Assembly: GCF_020640915.1 (NCBI RefSeq)
Contig: NZ_JADWDC010000031.1
Location: forward strand, 1 to 52,043
Direction of reading: 5' to 3'
Source of the DNA: Waterburya agarophytonicola KI4
GTDB taxonomy: Bacteria; Cyanobacteriota; Cyanobacteriia; Cyanobacteriales; Xenococcaceae
Length of the DNA: 52,043 nucleotides
Shown: positions 16,614 to 25,585 of the stretch, piece after piece
How the letters are laid out: every line of letters begins with the position of its first letter
Numbering within the stretch: position 1 is the first letter of the stretch
Translations under genes and position numbers: made by a program
The notes under the pieces: generated by a model
What the model saw: the letters and a program-made list of their open reading frames with translations, nothing else
Told to the model about the DNA's origin: nothing
The model's database searches: none

Positions 16614-17150
16614 GAGTGATAAATAACTTATTTAGTATCAAGTATATTTTGGTTTCGCTTCAGAATAAATACTTATTTATTAACTTGATATTTTATTGCT
16701 AACTATTTAATTAAATAGTTATTACTTAAGTAGTAAATCTCTTGATATTACTTAGAGATAGGATTTTTTACTATTATTAAATTTCGGTATTTTTGCTAAT
16801 AGTGTTATTTATTTTTTTTGTTAGTATAGGACAAAATTGAGCGTATAAATCGAGCGCACAAATGTCTCTAGAGACTTTCTTTTACTTTTTCAAGTACTGC
16901 TATCTCTTTCAAGAAGTCTTTTGAATGCTATGTTTTTAAGCTCAATTACCTACTTATATTTTATTCAAATAGCAATGCAGGATTAGATAAATTGTCAATA
17001 GCTTTCTATTTGATGGGAGTCAGAAAAATATGACCTGACAATCAGAAAAAGTTTATTACTTATATTGATTGAATTTCAGTATATGTGATTTTTATTGACA
17101 AAAATCAAGATCGATCTCGCTTTATTCTAATTAACCAATTTCGTATTACT
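16614..17150. other. Long AT-rich non-coding stretch upstream of the HTH gene
   Basis: No gene is supported in these 537 bases. A perfect 20-base palindrome (16701-16720, AACTATTTAA with its complement) is followed at once by a perfect 10-base palindrome (TACTTAAGTA, 16723-16732). The rest is AT-rich with T-runs near 16806-16820. The promoter of the HTH gene must lie at the right end. A non-coding RNA cannot be excluded. Confidence 0.35.
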
Positions 17151-17423
17151 ATGACCAGACCTAAAAAAGCTGAACATCAAAAAACCAATTCTCCTTTTAA
17201 AAGGTTGAGATTGAACGTTAAACTATCTCAAGAACAATTAGCTAGAGAAATTGGAGTAGCAGTATCCACCATTCGTAGATGGGAAAAAGGACAAGCAGAA
17301 CCCACCATGACGGTAGCGCAAATGAAAGAATTTTGCCGAGCAGTTAAGAAAAATTTTGAAGAGTTACCAAACTCTCTGCTACCACCTAATGGTTCTAACA
17401 GCGTTAGCAACGGTACATCATAG
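17151..17423 (+). CDS. Small XRE-type helix-turn-helix regulator
   Basis: The 90-residue product has a central XRE/Cro-type helix-turn-helix (KRLRLNVKLSQEQLAREIGV, then STIRRWEKGQAEPTM, residues about 18-55) and a short tail with no sensor domain. A role as a DNA-binding regulator is inferred from the fold. The target is unknown. The start is put at the ATG 17151 (MTRPKKAEH); the frame extends to a GTG at 17085 but those 22 residues look non-conserved. The family of stand-alone HTH proteins of this size is common in cyanobacteria. The gene is isolated by the long upstream gap and is convergent with trpA, 20 bases away. Confidence 0.8.
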   Translation: MTRPKKAEHQKTNSPFKRLRLNVKLSQEQLAREIGVAVSTIRRWEKGQAEPTMTVAQMKEFCRAVKKNFEELPNSLLPPNGSNSVSNGTS

Positions 17424-17443
17424 TTATAGTTATATGTAGTCAA

Positions 17444-18238
17444 TTATGATATTGCTTGTTTGAGAGAGGAACAAAATTCAGCGATCGCTTTCAATCCAGA
17501 TTCGGTCGTTCCATTTGCCAATCTTTCGACGATCGCACTACCGACGATCGCAGCATCAGCTCCCCAATCTTTCACTTGTTTTGCTTGTTCGGGACTAGAA
17601 ATACCAAAACCCACTCCAATGGGTTTATCGGTTGTGTTATGTAGATCTGCTAGCAGATCTTTTACATTTGCTGCCATCTGAGAGCGAACTCCCGTTACGC
17701 CAGTTACAGAAACCAAATAAATAAAGCCTTGAGATTGAGTTGCGATCGCCTTTATTCTCTCTGGAGAACTAGTGGGAGCAACTAGTAATGTTACCTCAAT
17801 ACCCATTTTTTGGGCGGGTTCTAGCAATATCTCAGCCTCTTCTAAAGGCAAATCTGGAACTACCAAACCACTTACTCCCGCATCTTTTACCTGTTGTAAA
17901 AAAGATTCGATTCCACGATAATAAATAGGATTGTAATAGGTAAATAATATAATCGGAACTTCTATTTTAGGAGCTACTTGCTTAACCACTGCCAACACAT
18001 CATCTAACTGAACGTTCTTAGCTAAAGCTCTAGTAGCTGCTGCTTGTATAGTTGGGCCATCAGCTAGAGGATCTGAATAAGGGACGCCTAGCTCGATCAT
18101 ATCCGCACCGTTTTGAGCCAAAACTTCCAAAGCTTTGGCGGTAGTCTCCAAATCTGGGTCGCCAGCAGTGATAAAAGGAATTAAAGCACATTGAGAATTT
18201 TCTTTTAATTGTTGAAAACGACGAGCAACAGATTTCAT
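17444..18238 (-). CDS. trpA: Tryptophan synthase alpha subunit
   Basis: TrpA cleaves indole-3-glycerol phosphate to indole and glyceraldehyde 3-phosphate, passing indole to TrpB. The 264-residue product has the catalytic Glu49 ([11 protein letters not shown]) and Asp60 (PLADGPTIQ), with the [11 protein letters not shown] motif near residues 21-31. Phosphate-site glycines lie in GVGFGIS and IVGSAIV near the C-terminus. It is the third gene of a minus-strand operon ndhL - DUF3007 - trpA, starting 36 bases after the DUF3007 stop. trpB is not in the window, so the trp genes are scattered as usual in cyanobacteria. Confidence 0.96.
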   Translation of the reverse strand: MKSVARRFQQLKENSQCALIPFITAGDPDLETTAKALEVLAQNGADMIELGVPYSDPLADGPTIQAAATRALAKNVQLDDVLAVVKQVAPKIEVPIILFTYYNPIYYRGIESFLQQVKDAGVSGLVVPDLPLEEAEILLEPAQKMGIEVTLLVAPTSSPERIKAIATQSQGFIYLVSVTGVTGVRSQMAANVKDLLADLHNTTDKPIGVGFGISSPEQAKQVKDWGADAAIVGSAIVERLANGTTESGLKAIAEFCSSLKQAIS

Positions 18239-18274
18239 GAGGCGGAATTAACTTAAATGTTATGGTCTTAATTT

Positions 18275-18580
18275 CTACGATTCTTTTTCTTGCTCAATTT
18301 CTTGTTGTAATTGAGCTAACTCTTCAGGAGACATTTCTTCCAGACGTTTTTGCATGACAGCCTCTTCATAGTCTTTGAGTTGCTGATTATAGGTCATGTT
18401 TTTAGTACCTACTCGAAATAGATAAGTTAAAGACCAACCCACTAAACCAACAACTAAAAGAGCCTGAGTCCAAATTCCTGCTTTGATACCATCTAGTCCA
18501 AAAATCTGTAGTCCTAGATAAACTAATCCTGCTGCGATAAACACCCCAAGACCAATACCAAGTGCATCAATTCTGCGCAT
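18275..18580 (-). CDS. DUF3007 family membrane protein
   Basis: The 101-residue protein has two N-terminal membrane spans (GLGVFIAAGLVYLGLQIFGL, and ALLVVGLVGWSLTYLF near residues 40-55) and a charged, glutamate-rich C-terminal helix (KDYEEAVMQKRLEEMSPEEL). This matches the cyanobacterial and plastid DUF3007 family. Its place between ndhL and trpA, 9 bases after the ndhL stop, is a conserved arrangement in cyanobacteria as far as I recall and suggests a thylakoid location. A role in NDH-1 assembly is inferred from context and not shown. Confidence 0.85.
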   Translation of the reverse strand: MRRIDALGIGLGVFIAAGLVYLGLQIFGLDGIKAGIWTQALLVVGLVGWSLTYLFRVGTKNMTYNQQLKDYEEAVMQKRLEEMSPEELAQLQQEIEQEKES

Positions 18581-18589
18581 ATTGTTATT

Positions 18590-18820
18590 TCAAGCTTGTA
18601 AGTCACGACGTTTGGGACGGAAATTTAGGAAAGGACTAAGCAAAAGCATTCCAGGGAAGCTTAAGAAAACAAATAAATACATAATCAACCGTTCGATTGA
18701 ACTTGCAGAATACCAACGGTTTTTAAGATACAAATAGACTAAGGCTGGTAGCACCAAAAGATACGTGCCACTCAAAACCAGATATAACAAAGCAACTAAA
18801 TTAGTTTCTGTAAGTAGCAT
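18590..18820 (-). CDS. ndhL: NAD(P)H-quinone oxidoreductase subunit L
   Basis: NdhL is a small membrane subunit of the cyanobacterial NDH-1 complex, which drives cyclic electron flow, respiration and CO2 uptake at the thylakoid. The 76-residue product has two spans (LVALLYLVLSGTYLLVLPALVYLYL, written here as one continuous hydrophobic zone near residues 7-31, and LIMYLFVFLSFPGMLLLSPFL near 46-66). It ends with the basic motif NFRPKRRDLQA. The start is put at 18820 (MLLTETNLVALLY). An in-frame ATG at 18844 would add eight residues not typical of the family. It is first in the operon with DUF3007 and trpA. Confidence 0.92.
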   Translation of the reverse strand: MLLTETNLVALLYLVLSGTYLLVLPALVYLYLKNRWYSASSIERLIMYLFVFLSFPGMLLLSPFLNFRPKRRDLQA

Positions 18821-18930
18821 AATTGTTTTTAGCTGTAAAAACATTTCCGATATAGATATTTTAGCAGGGCAACTGTCAATACTTTCTCGTTTGGCATTTT
18901 AGTTTGAGTTCTTACCTAATTCAAAAAAAA

Positions 18931-18956
18931 GGATAGAGATTGTTGAGTCTCTATCC
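18931..18956 (-). terminator. Intrinsic terminator of clpC
   Basis: Perfect 9-base arms (18931-18939 and 18948-18956) enclose an 8-base loop. On the minus strand the stem is followed by a T8 run, so it is a textbook intrinsic terminator 38 bases after the clpC stop. Confidence 0.9.
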
Positions 18957-18993
18957 AATATTTCATTTGAGTCATTCAATTGTTCCTCGTCAA

Positions 18994-21465
18994 TTAAGAA
19001 GAAGGCAGAAGTTCTACCTTATCTTTTTGAGGAATAATCTTGACTTTTTTATCTTCGTCAATATCCACTGTGGCAGTATCTCCTTCCTGCAAACGCCCAG
19101 AAAGGATTTCTTCAGCTAGAACATCTTCCAAAAGACGCATAATGGCTCGACGTAGAGGACGCGCACCGTATGCGGGATTGAATCCTTCGTCTACCAATCG
19201 CTCTTTGAACTTTTCTGTTACTTCTAAAGTAATTTCTTTCTCAGTTAAGCGTTGGAATACTTCCTTGAGTAATAGTTCGCTGATTTCTTTCACTTCGTCT
19301 TTGTTTAGCTGACGGAAGACGATAATTTCATCGAGACGGTTGAGAAACTCTGGACGGAAGTAGCTTTTTAGTTCTTCGTTGACCAAAGAACGAATACGAT
19401 TGTATTTAGCTTCTGCCTGATCGTCGGCAAACTCAAAACCAAGTCCACCACCACCTTTTTCGATTACTTTTGAACCAATGTTAGAAGTCAAAATCAATAG
19501 GGTATTTTTAAAATCTACTGTTCTGCCTTTAGCATCGGTTAAGCGACCATCTTCAAGAATTTGCAATAGCATATTGAAGATATCGGGGTGTGCCTTTTCA
19601 ATCTCATCAAATAAGACGACTGTATAAGGACGACGGCGTACGGCTTCGGTTAGTTGACCGCCTTCGTTATAGCCAACATAGCCTGGAGGAGAACCAATCA
19701 GTTTAGAAACTGTATGGCGTTCCATATATTCAGACATATCGAGGCGAATCATCGCGTCTTCAGAACCAAAGAAGTAGGTTGCCAGAGCTTTAGTTAACTC
19801 AGTTTTACCCACACCTGTAGGACCAGAGAAAATAAAACTTGCTATCGGACGGTTCGGATTTTTCAAGCCGACTCTAGCCCGTCTAATGGCACGAGATGTA
19901 GCTTTAACCGCATCTTCTTGCCCAATAATGCGTTGATGAAGGGTATCCTCCATGTGCATTAATTTCTCAGATTCAGATTCGGTAATTTTGTTAACTGGTA
20001 CTCCAGTCCAAGATGCCACGATGTGAGCGATTTCTTCGGCATCAACAAAGGGAGACTCTTCGCCACCATCATCTTCATTCTTCTTGGTGGAAGCAATGTT
20101 GCGAATTTCTTCTTTGATTTCCATTTCACGATCGCGCAGTTCTCCTGCTTTGTCAAAGTCTTGCGACCTAACCGCATCGTCTTTTTGTTTCAATATTTCT
20201 CTTAACTCCTTATCCAACTCTTTAGCTGCTGGAGGAAGTTGAGAATTGATCAAACGAACGCGAGAACCAGCCTCATCGATAAGATCGATCGCCTTATCTG
20301 GTAAAAAGCGATCGCTAATATAGCGATCTGACAGCTTGGCTGCTGCTTCTAATGCTTCGTCTAATATTTTTAATTTATGGTGCTGTTCGTAACGTTCGCG
20401 CAAACCAAAGAGAATCTCAATAGTCTCATCTACAGATGGTTCGCCAACCTGTACGGGTTGGAAGCGACGTTCTAGGGCTGCATCTCGCTCGATATGTTTG
20501 CGATATTCATCCAGGGTAGTTGCACCAATACACTGCAATTCTCCCCTCGCCAAAGCTGGCTTAAGAATATTGGCTGCATCAATTGCTCCTTCTGCTGCAC
20601 CCGCACCGATTAGAGTATGTACTTCGTCAATTACTAGAATTACATTTCCAGCCTGACGAATTTCGTCCATAATCTTTTTGAGACGTTCTTCAAATTCCCC
20701 TCGATACTTAGTACCAGCTACTAATAAACCGATATCAAGAGTAACAACTCTTTTTTCTTCGAGAATGTCGGGAATATCCTTGTTTGCAATGCGTTGGGCC
20801 AAGCCTTCGGCGATCGCAGTTTTACCAACCCCAGGTTCGCCGATCAAGACGGGATTATTTTTAGTACGTCTACCAAGAATCTGAATTACACGCTCAATTT
20901 CTTTTTGTCTGCCTACAACAGGATCTAGTTTTCCTTCCCCTGCCATTTGAGTTAAATTTGAGCCAAATTCATCTAAAGTGGGAGTTTTGTTTCTACCCTG
21001 AGTGCCACTAGAACCAGCAGCAACTTCGGCAGTTTCTCCTAACATTCTAATTACTTGAGTGCGGACTTTGGACAGGTCTACGCCCAGGTTTTCGAGGACT
21101 CTAGCAGCAACTCCTTCTCCTTCTCTAATTAGCCCTAGAAGTAAGTGTTCTGTGCCAATATAGTTGTGACCTAACTGGCGTGCTTCTTCTAAAGATAATT
21201 CCAAAACCCTTTTGGCTCTTGGTGTAAAGGGAATTTCCACTGCCACAAAACCAGAACCGCGCCCGATGATTTTCTCAACTTCAATGCGAGCATCTTTAAG
21301 ATTGACTCCCATCGATTTAAGAACTTTGGCTGCGACTCCAGTCCCCTCTCCGATTAGACCTAAGAGGATTTGTTCAGTTCCTACGAAGTTATGACCCAGG
21401 CGGCGTGCTTCCTCCTGGGCTAACATAATTACTTTTATTGCCTTCTCTGTGAAGCGTTCAAACAT
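18994..21465 (-). CDS. clpC: ClpC, ATP-dependent Clp protease ATP-binding subunit
   Basis: ClpC is a hexameric AAA+ unfoldase that feeds substrates to ClpP/ClpR. The 823-residue product has two Clp-N repeats (residues 1-140), AAA-1 with Walker [14 protein letters not shown] near 208 and [10 protein letters not shown] after it, and a UVR motif ([15 protein letters not shown] near 435). AAA-2 carries Walker [14 protein letters not shown] near 550. The LGF tripeptide in the GGGGLGFEF loop is the ClpP docking motif. Length and domains match chloroplast and cyanobacterial ClpC. It is a single gene: a strong terminator lies downstream and the next upstream gene, rimI on the same strand, is 111 bases away. 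Confidence 0.97.
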   Translation of the reverse strand: MFERFTEKAIKVIMLAQEEARRLGHNFVGTEQILLGLIGEGTGVAAKVLKSMGVNLKDARIEVEKIIGRGSGFVAVEIPFTPRAKRVLELSLEEARQLGHNYIGTEHLLLGLIREGEGVAARVLENLGVDLSKVRTQVIRMLGETAEVAAGSSGTQGRNKTPTLDEFGSNLTQMAGEGKLDPVVGRQKEIERVIQILGRRTKNNPVLIGEPGVGKTAIAEGLAQRIANKDIPDILEEKRVVTLDIGLLVAGTKYRGEFEERLKKIMDEIRQAGNVILVIDEVHTLIGAGAAEGAIDAANILKPALARGELQCIGATTLDEYRKHIERDAALERRFQPVQVGEPSVDETIEILFGLRERYEQHHKLKILDEALEAAAKLSDRYISDRFLPDKAIDLIDEAGSRVRLINSQLPPAAKELDKELREILKQKDDAVRSQDFDKAGELRDREMEIKEEIRNIASTKKNEDDGGEESPFVDAEEIAHIVASWTGVPVNKITESESEKLMHMEDTLHQRIIGQEDAVKATSRAIRRARVGLKNPNRPIASFIFSGPTGVGKTELTKALATYFFGSEDAMIRLDMSEYMERHTVSKLIGSPPGYVGYNEGGQLTEAVRRRPYTVVLFDEIEKAHPDIFNMLLQILEDGRLTDAKGRTVDFKNTLLILTSNIGSKVIEKGGGGLGFEFADDQAEAKYNRIRSLVNEELKSYFRPEFLNRLDEIIVFRQLNKDEVKEISELLLKEVFQRLTEKEITLEVTEKFKERLVDEGFNPAYGARPLRRAIMRLLEDVLAEEILSGRLQEGDTATVDIDEDKKVKIIPQKDKVELLPSS

Positions 21466-21576
21466 GTCTTATACCATCCACCTGCTGCTTGCCCGTGTAT
21501 GGTGATTCTAGCACAGCCTATTGCTTTACTGACTCTGCTTATAGGGAGGGAAAATACGGTATTAAAATTAACAGTT

Positions 21577-22137
21577 TTAACTTTTGTGCCAATAGTAGTT
21601 ATTTTCACTTAAATCAGTCGCTAAACTTTGCTGCCATTGGATCAAAGCAGTCTTAAAATCAGGCTGTTGTAGTTTTTTCAGCCAAAGGATCGAGGCATCA
21701 TCCCCCGTCGATGAATAATATTTTCTTCTTTTTCCTACTACTTCAAAACCGAATTTTTTATATAGATTAATTGCTGAAAAATTATTGACATTGACTTCCA
21801 GAGTAGCCCATTCAAGTTTACGAGCGATCGCATTATTTAATAGAGATAGTAACAGGAGAGTGCCAAATCCTTGTTGGCGGTAATCGGGATGAATTGCCAG
21901 TAAAGTAATGTGAGCTTCTTCCACGATCGACCACAAGCAAGCCATTCCCACCATAATGCTATTAGATTTGGTTGAATTGCGATCGCTAAGATTTAAAACC
22001 AACAGGCTACTATTAGGGCTATCAATTTCTCTTAAATATCCTTCTGCCGTCCATAAGCCCCCGAGGCAAATGCGATCTAAAGCTACTATTTGGCTTACTT
22101 GAGACGGTCTTAAAAGTTGAGTTTCTAAAATCTTCAC
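21577..22137 (-). CDS. rimI: Ribosomal-protein-alanine N-acetyltransferase (GNAT)
   Basis: The 186-residue GNAT protein is RimI-like; RimI acetylates the N-terminal alanine of ribosomal protein S18 using acetyl-CoA. The acetyl-CoA-binding loop is seen as HPDYRQQGFGTLLLLSLL near residues 79-96, preceded by the strand AHITLLAI. The motif LEVNVNNFSAINLYKKFGFEVVG (about 113-135), followed by RRKYY, is typical of RimI. Substrate identity is inferred from these motifs, and other protein-N-acetyltransferases look similar. It lies upstream of clpC on the same strand and is divergent from lysA. Confidence 0.85.
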   Translation of the reverse strand: MKILETQLLRPSQVSQIVALDRICLGGLWTAEGYLREIDSPNSSLLVLNLSDRNSTKSNSIMVGMACLWSIVEEAHITLLAIHPDYRQQGFGTLLLLSLLNNAIARKLEWATLEVNVNNFSAINLYKKFGFEVVGKRRKYYSSTGDDASILWLKKLQQPDFKTALIQWQQSLATDLSENNYYWHKS

Positions 22138-22290
22138 GAAAACTAAAATCTACTTTTTTTGAGAGAATTACGAGTTAAAATTTTCACCCAATCTCATTGC
22201 TTTTACCTGTTTTTTGACATCTGCTAACTGTAGACTAGAGAATAGATAATTGCCAAACTTTACTCTGTTCGTTAAAAAAAGACAAAAATT

Positions 22291-23700
22291 ATGCTTTCGA
22301 CTGATCGCAGTTTACCAAATACTGGACATCGTTATGTTCCACAAGTCACAGATCTGAACCTTCCTCCTTCTCCCAATCAAGAGTTAATGCCTTTAACAGC
22401 TAAGGTCAACGAGAAAGATAGTCTAGAAATTGGTGGCTGCGATCTACAAGAATTGGTAGAAAAATATGGTTCGCCTTTATATATATTGGATGAATTTACT
22501 TTAAGAACCTCTTGTCAGCAATATCGCGATAGTTTTGCCGCTTATTATGGCGGAGAATCTCAGGTAATATACGCTTCCAAAGCCTGGAGTTGTATGGCTG
22601 TCTGTCGCATCATCGATAGCGAAGATATTGGTTTTGATGTAGTTTCTGGCGGAGAGTTACACACCACTCTAGAAGCAGGAGTAAGCCAAGACAAAATCTA
22701 CTTTCACGGCAATAACAAATCTGCTGCCGAACTAGAATTTGCTGTCGAAACTGGCTGCACCATCATGGTAGACAACTGGCTAGAACTAAAAACCTTGTCG
22801 CAAATCGCCTCAGACAAGAGCAAGCAGCCAGTTCCGATTATGATTCGCCTTACTCCTGGAATTGAATGTCATACCCATGAATATATTCGCACGGGGCATT
22901 TAGATAGTAAATTTGGTTTCGACCCCAATCAACTATCAGAAGTATTTACCTATTTATCCCAGCAAGCAAACATTAGCTGTATTGGTTTGCACGCTCACAT
23001 CGGTTCGCAAATCTTTGAACGCCAACCCCACAAAGATTTAGCAGGTGTATTAGTTGATTGGATGCGAAAAGCTCAAGGTTATGGTTTGCCCGTAACAACT
23101 CTTAATGTTGGTGGTGGATTGGGCATTAAATACGTTGAATCTGACGATCCTCCAAGTATTTCTGAATGGGTAAAGGCTGTTAGCACTTCTATCGAACAAG
23201 CCTGTAACGATGCTGGTTTACCCTTACCCAGATTAATTGCCGAACCTGGAAGATCTTTGATTGGTTCGGCTTGTGTCACGGCTTATATCGTAGGTAGCCG
23301 TAAGGAAATTCCCGACTTTAATACTTATATTGCAGTAGATGGGGGAATGTCTGACAATCCTCGTCCCATTACCTATCAATCAGTTTACCGTGCGGTGATT
23401 GCTAATCGAATGTCTAGCCCTCTCGAAGAAAAAGTCACGGTAGCAGGAAAACACTGCGAATCAGGGGATGTCGTAATCAAGAATGCTGAGTTACCCAAAA
23501 CCGAACCAGGAGATATTTTGGTAGTTTTGGATACGGGAGCATACAACTATAGTATGGCATCCAATTACAATCGCATTGGCAGACCTGCTGCGGTGGTAGT
23601 TTATCAAGGAGAAGCTAATTTAATCATCGAACGAGAAACCTATCACAATCTAATTGAGCGGGATCGTCTCCCTGAAAGACTGGTAAAACAAGAAAAGTAG
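22291..23700 (+). CDS. lysA: Diaminopimelate decarboxylase
   Basis: LysA decarboxylates meso-diaminopimelate to L-lysine using pyridoxal phosphate. The 469-residue fold-type III enzyme has its PLP lysine at Lys97 in VIYASKAW and the glycine-rich loop NVGGGLGIKY near residues 272-281. HAHIGSQIF (about 235-243), EPGRSLIG near 318-325, and GKHCESGDVV near 386-395, which holds the catalytic cysteine from the partner subunit, are also present. The N-terminal 40 residues before the domain are longer than in many LysA proteins but usual in cyanobacteria. It is followed by a hairpin and then cdaA on the same strand. Confidence 0.96.
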   Translation: MLSTDRSLPNTGHRYVPQVTDLNLPPSPNQELMPLTAKVNEKDSLEIGGCDLQELVEKYGSPLYILDEFTLRTSCQQYRDSFAAYYGGESQVIYASKAWSCMAVCRIIDSEDIGFDVVSGGELHTTLEAGVSQDKIYFHGNNKSAAELEFAVETGCTIMVDNWLELKTLSQIASDKSKQPVPIMIRLTPGIECHTHEYIRTGHLDSKFGFDPNQLSEVFTYLSQQANISCIGLHAHIGSQIFERQPHKDLAGVLVDWMRKAQGYGLPVTTLNVGGGLGIKYVESDDPPSISEWVKAVSTSIEQACNDAGLPLPRLIAEPGRSLIGSACVTAYIVGSRKEIPDFNTYIAVDGGMSDNPRPITYQSVYRAVIANRMSSPLEEKVTVAGKHCESGDVVIKNAELPKTEPGDILVVLDTGAYNYSMASNYNRIGRPAAVVVYQGEANLIIERETYHNLIERDRLPERLVKQEK

Positions 23701-23714
23701 ATTTAGTATAGAAG

Positions 23715-23740
23715 CCAGCATACTGTAAACAGTATGCTGG
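23715..23740 (+). terminator. Perfect hairpin between lysA and cdaA
   Basis: Arms 23715-23726 and 23729-23740 are perfect 12-base complements around AA (in practice a four-base loop). No U-tract follows on the plus strand. It may end or weaken lysA transcription or protect its 3' end. Confidence 0.6.
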
Positions 23741-23816
23741 TGTAAGTGTTGAAATATCTGTTAAAACCTTGAATTCGAGGTTGTCCCTAACCATTCCTAG
23801 CCGAGTAATTAAAATA

Positions 23817-24737
23817 ATGTCATTGTCGGGTGTTGTTCCTGACTTAGATCGGGTTCTTTCCTGGTTGCCAGATTTAGTCAATATAATCGATTTGGGCTTA
23901 GTACTAGCCCTCAGTTATGCCCTGCTGTTAATTATTGGCGAAGGGGAAAGGCGTAGCTTGTGGATGGTAAGAGGTTTTATTGTCCTGATGTTGGCAACAG
24001 TCGTTAGCGGGCAATTGGAACTAAAGCTGCTCAAATTTTTATTGGAAAAACTAGTTTTAGGTTCTGCTGTAGCAATGGCAGTAATCTTTCAATCTCAATT
24101 TCGTCGTTTTCTAGAACAGATTGGGCGAGGAGAAATACTGCCATTATTTCAGAGTTCGGGTAGACCTAGAACTCAACCAGACAGCGTTATAGATCGCATT
24201 GTAGAGGCAGTCAAAGAACTTTCTCAGAACCGTACGGGAGCTTTGGTACTAATGGAAACTACAGGATCTTTGGAAGAAGAAGATTTTGTTTCTCCAGGAG
24301 TAAGTCTCAACGCCGAGGTTTCTAAAGAACTTTTACAAACTATTTTCCAAACCAGCACTTTGTTACACGATGGTGCGGTTTTGATTGGTGGTTCGAGAAT
24401 ATTAGCAGCAGCGGTTATTCTTCCCCTTTCCGAACGTACTGCATCTCGTCAGTTAGGTACTCGTCACCGAGCTGCGATGGGAATTACTGAACGAATCGAA
24501 AAATGTTTGTGTATTGTTGTTTCTGAAGAAACTGGTTCGATTTCTTTAGCGGAAAAAGGAACGTTAAATAGACCCCTAACGAGTAGTAAACTGAAAGAGC
24601 TATTGCAAGATAGATTTACTCCGATAGTAGAGCGAGATGCAGCAGTGCGTCTGAGTCGTAAGATTGGTTTTCAAGGTAAAATTTTGCTAGAACGCCTGCT
24701 CAGTCTGCGACCATCAGATTTTCGTAAGAAAAATTAA
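23817..24737 (+). CDS. cdaA: CdaA-type diadenylate cyclase
   Basis: CdaA makes the second messenger c-di-AMP from two ATP at the membrane. c-di-AMP controls potassium and osmotic balance and, in cyanobacteria, dark survival. About three N-terminal membrane spans (residues about 20-90) lead into a DAC domain with both active-site motifs: LHDGAVLIGG near 182-191 and GTRHRAAMG near 215-223. The start is the ATG at 23817 (MSLSGVVPDL); the frame extends to a TTG at 23769 without family support. A partner cdaR is not adjacent. uppS follows after 46 bases, an arrangement I recall as common in cyanobacteria. Confidence 0.94.
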   Translation: MSLSGVVPDLDRVLSWLPDLVNIIDLGLVLALSYALLLIIGEGERRSLWMVRGFIVLMLATVVSGQLELKLLKFLLEKLVLGSAVAMAVIFQSQFRRFLEQIGRGEILPLFQSSGRPRTQPDSVIDRIVEAVKELSQNRTGALVLMETTGSLEEEDFVSPGVSLNAEVSKELLQTIFQTSTLLHDGAVLIGGSRILAAAVILPLSERTASRQLGTRHRAAMGITERIEKCLCIVVSEETGSISLAEKGTLNRPLTSSKLKELLQDRFTPIVERDAAVRLSRKIGFQGKILLERLLSLRPSDFRKKN

Positions 24738-24783
24738 ACTTAATTGTTTGACGATCGATTGTTCAATGTTAAATATTTAGAAA

Positions 24784-25536
24784 ATGAGCCTAGAGCCAGT
24801 TACTTTGTCACAACTTCCTGCGAATTTGAGCAGAAACCTTCTACCGCACCATGTAGCGGTGATTATGGATGGTAATGGTCGTTGGGCTAAAAATCAGGGA
24901 AAACCCCGTATCATCGGACATCAAAAGGGGGTAGATGCTCTAAAAGATTTGCTACGTTGTTGCAAAGATTGGGGGATTTCTGCCCTGACTGCTTATGCTT
25001 TTTCTACGGAAAATTGGGGCAGACCCCATACTGAAGTGCAGTTTTTGATGACTCTGTTTGAAAGAGTACTCAGACGAGAATTGCAAGAAATGAAACAGGA
25101 AAATGTAAAAATTCGCTTTGTAGGTAACTTACGAGATTTACCAGACTCTTTGCGCCAAGAAATCGATCGCTCGATGGAAGATACGAAAGATAATCAGGGT
25201 ATTCAATTTACCGTTGCTACTAACTATGGTGGTAGACAAGAGATTATTCAAGCCTGTCAAGCGATCGCAACTAAAATAGAACAAGGATACTTAAGTTCAT
25301 CGCAAATTAACGAAGAGTTATTCGAACAGCACTTATATACCCAAGGTATTCCCCATCCCGATCTTTTGATTCGTACTAGCGGAGAGATGCGAATTAGTAA
25401 TTTTTTGCTCTGGCAAATGGCTTACGCTGAAATTTACGTTACTTCTACATTGTGGCCAGATTTTGATCGCCTCGAATTTCATAAGGCTTTACAAGCTTAT
25501 CAGCAACGCGATCGCCGTTTTGGTAAGGTTAAGTAA
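24784..25536 (+). CDS. uppS: Isoprenyl transferase (undecaprenyl-diphosphate synthase family)
   Basis: This cis-prenyltransferase extends farnesyl diphosphate with isopentenyl diphosphate, giving the polyprenyl carrier lipid for peptidoglycan and surface polysaccharide. The 250-residue product has the DGNGRWA motif with catalytic Asp29, [11 protein letters not shown] near residues 75-85, and the C-terminal signature [20 protein letters not shown] (about 198-217) with the RxSxE metal and diphosphate site. [10 protein letters not shown] follows. Length is typical. Chain length (C55 or other) cannot be read from sequence. It follows cdaA on the same strand and is convergent with recN, 49 bases away. 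Confidence 0.95.
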   Translation: MSLEPVTLSQLPANLSRNLLPHHVAVIMDGNGRWAKNQGKPRIIGHQKGVDALKDLLRCCKDWGISALTAYAFSTENWGRPHTEVQFLMTLFERVLRRELQEMKQENVKIRFVGNLRDLPDSLRQEIDRSMEDTKDNQGIQFTVATNYGGRQEIIQACQAIATKIEQGYLSSSQINEELFEQHLYTQGIPHPDLLIRTSGEMRISNFLLWQMAYAEIYVTSTLWPDFDRLEFHKALQAYQQRDRRFGKVK

Positions 25537-25585
25537 TCTATTACTTTTCTTTTTCGACGATCGACTTGCTTGGGAAAAAGAGATC

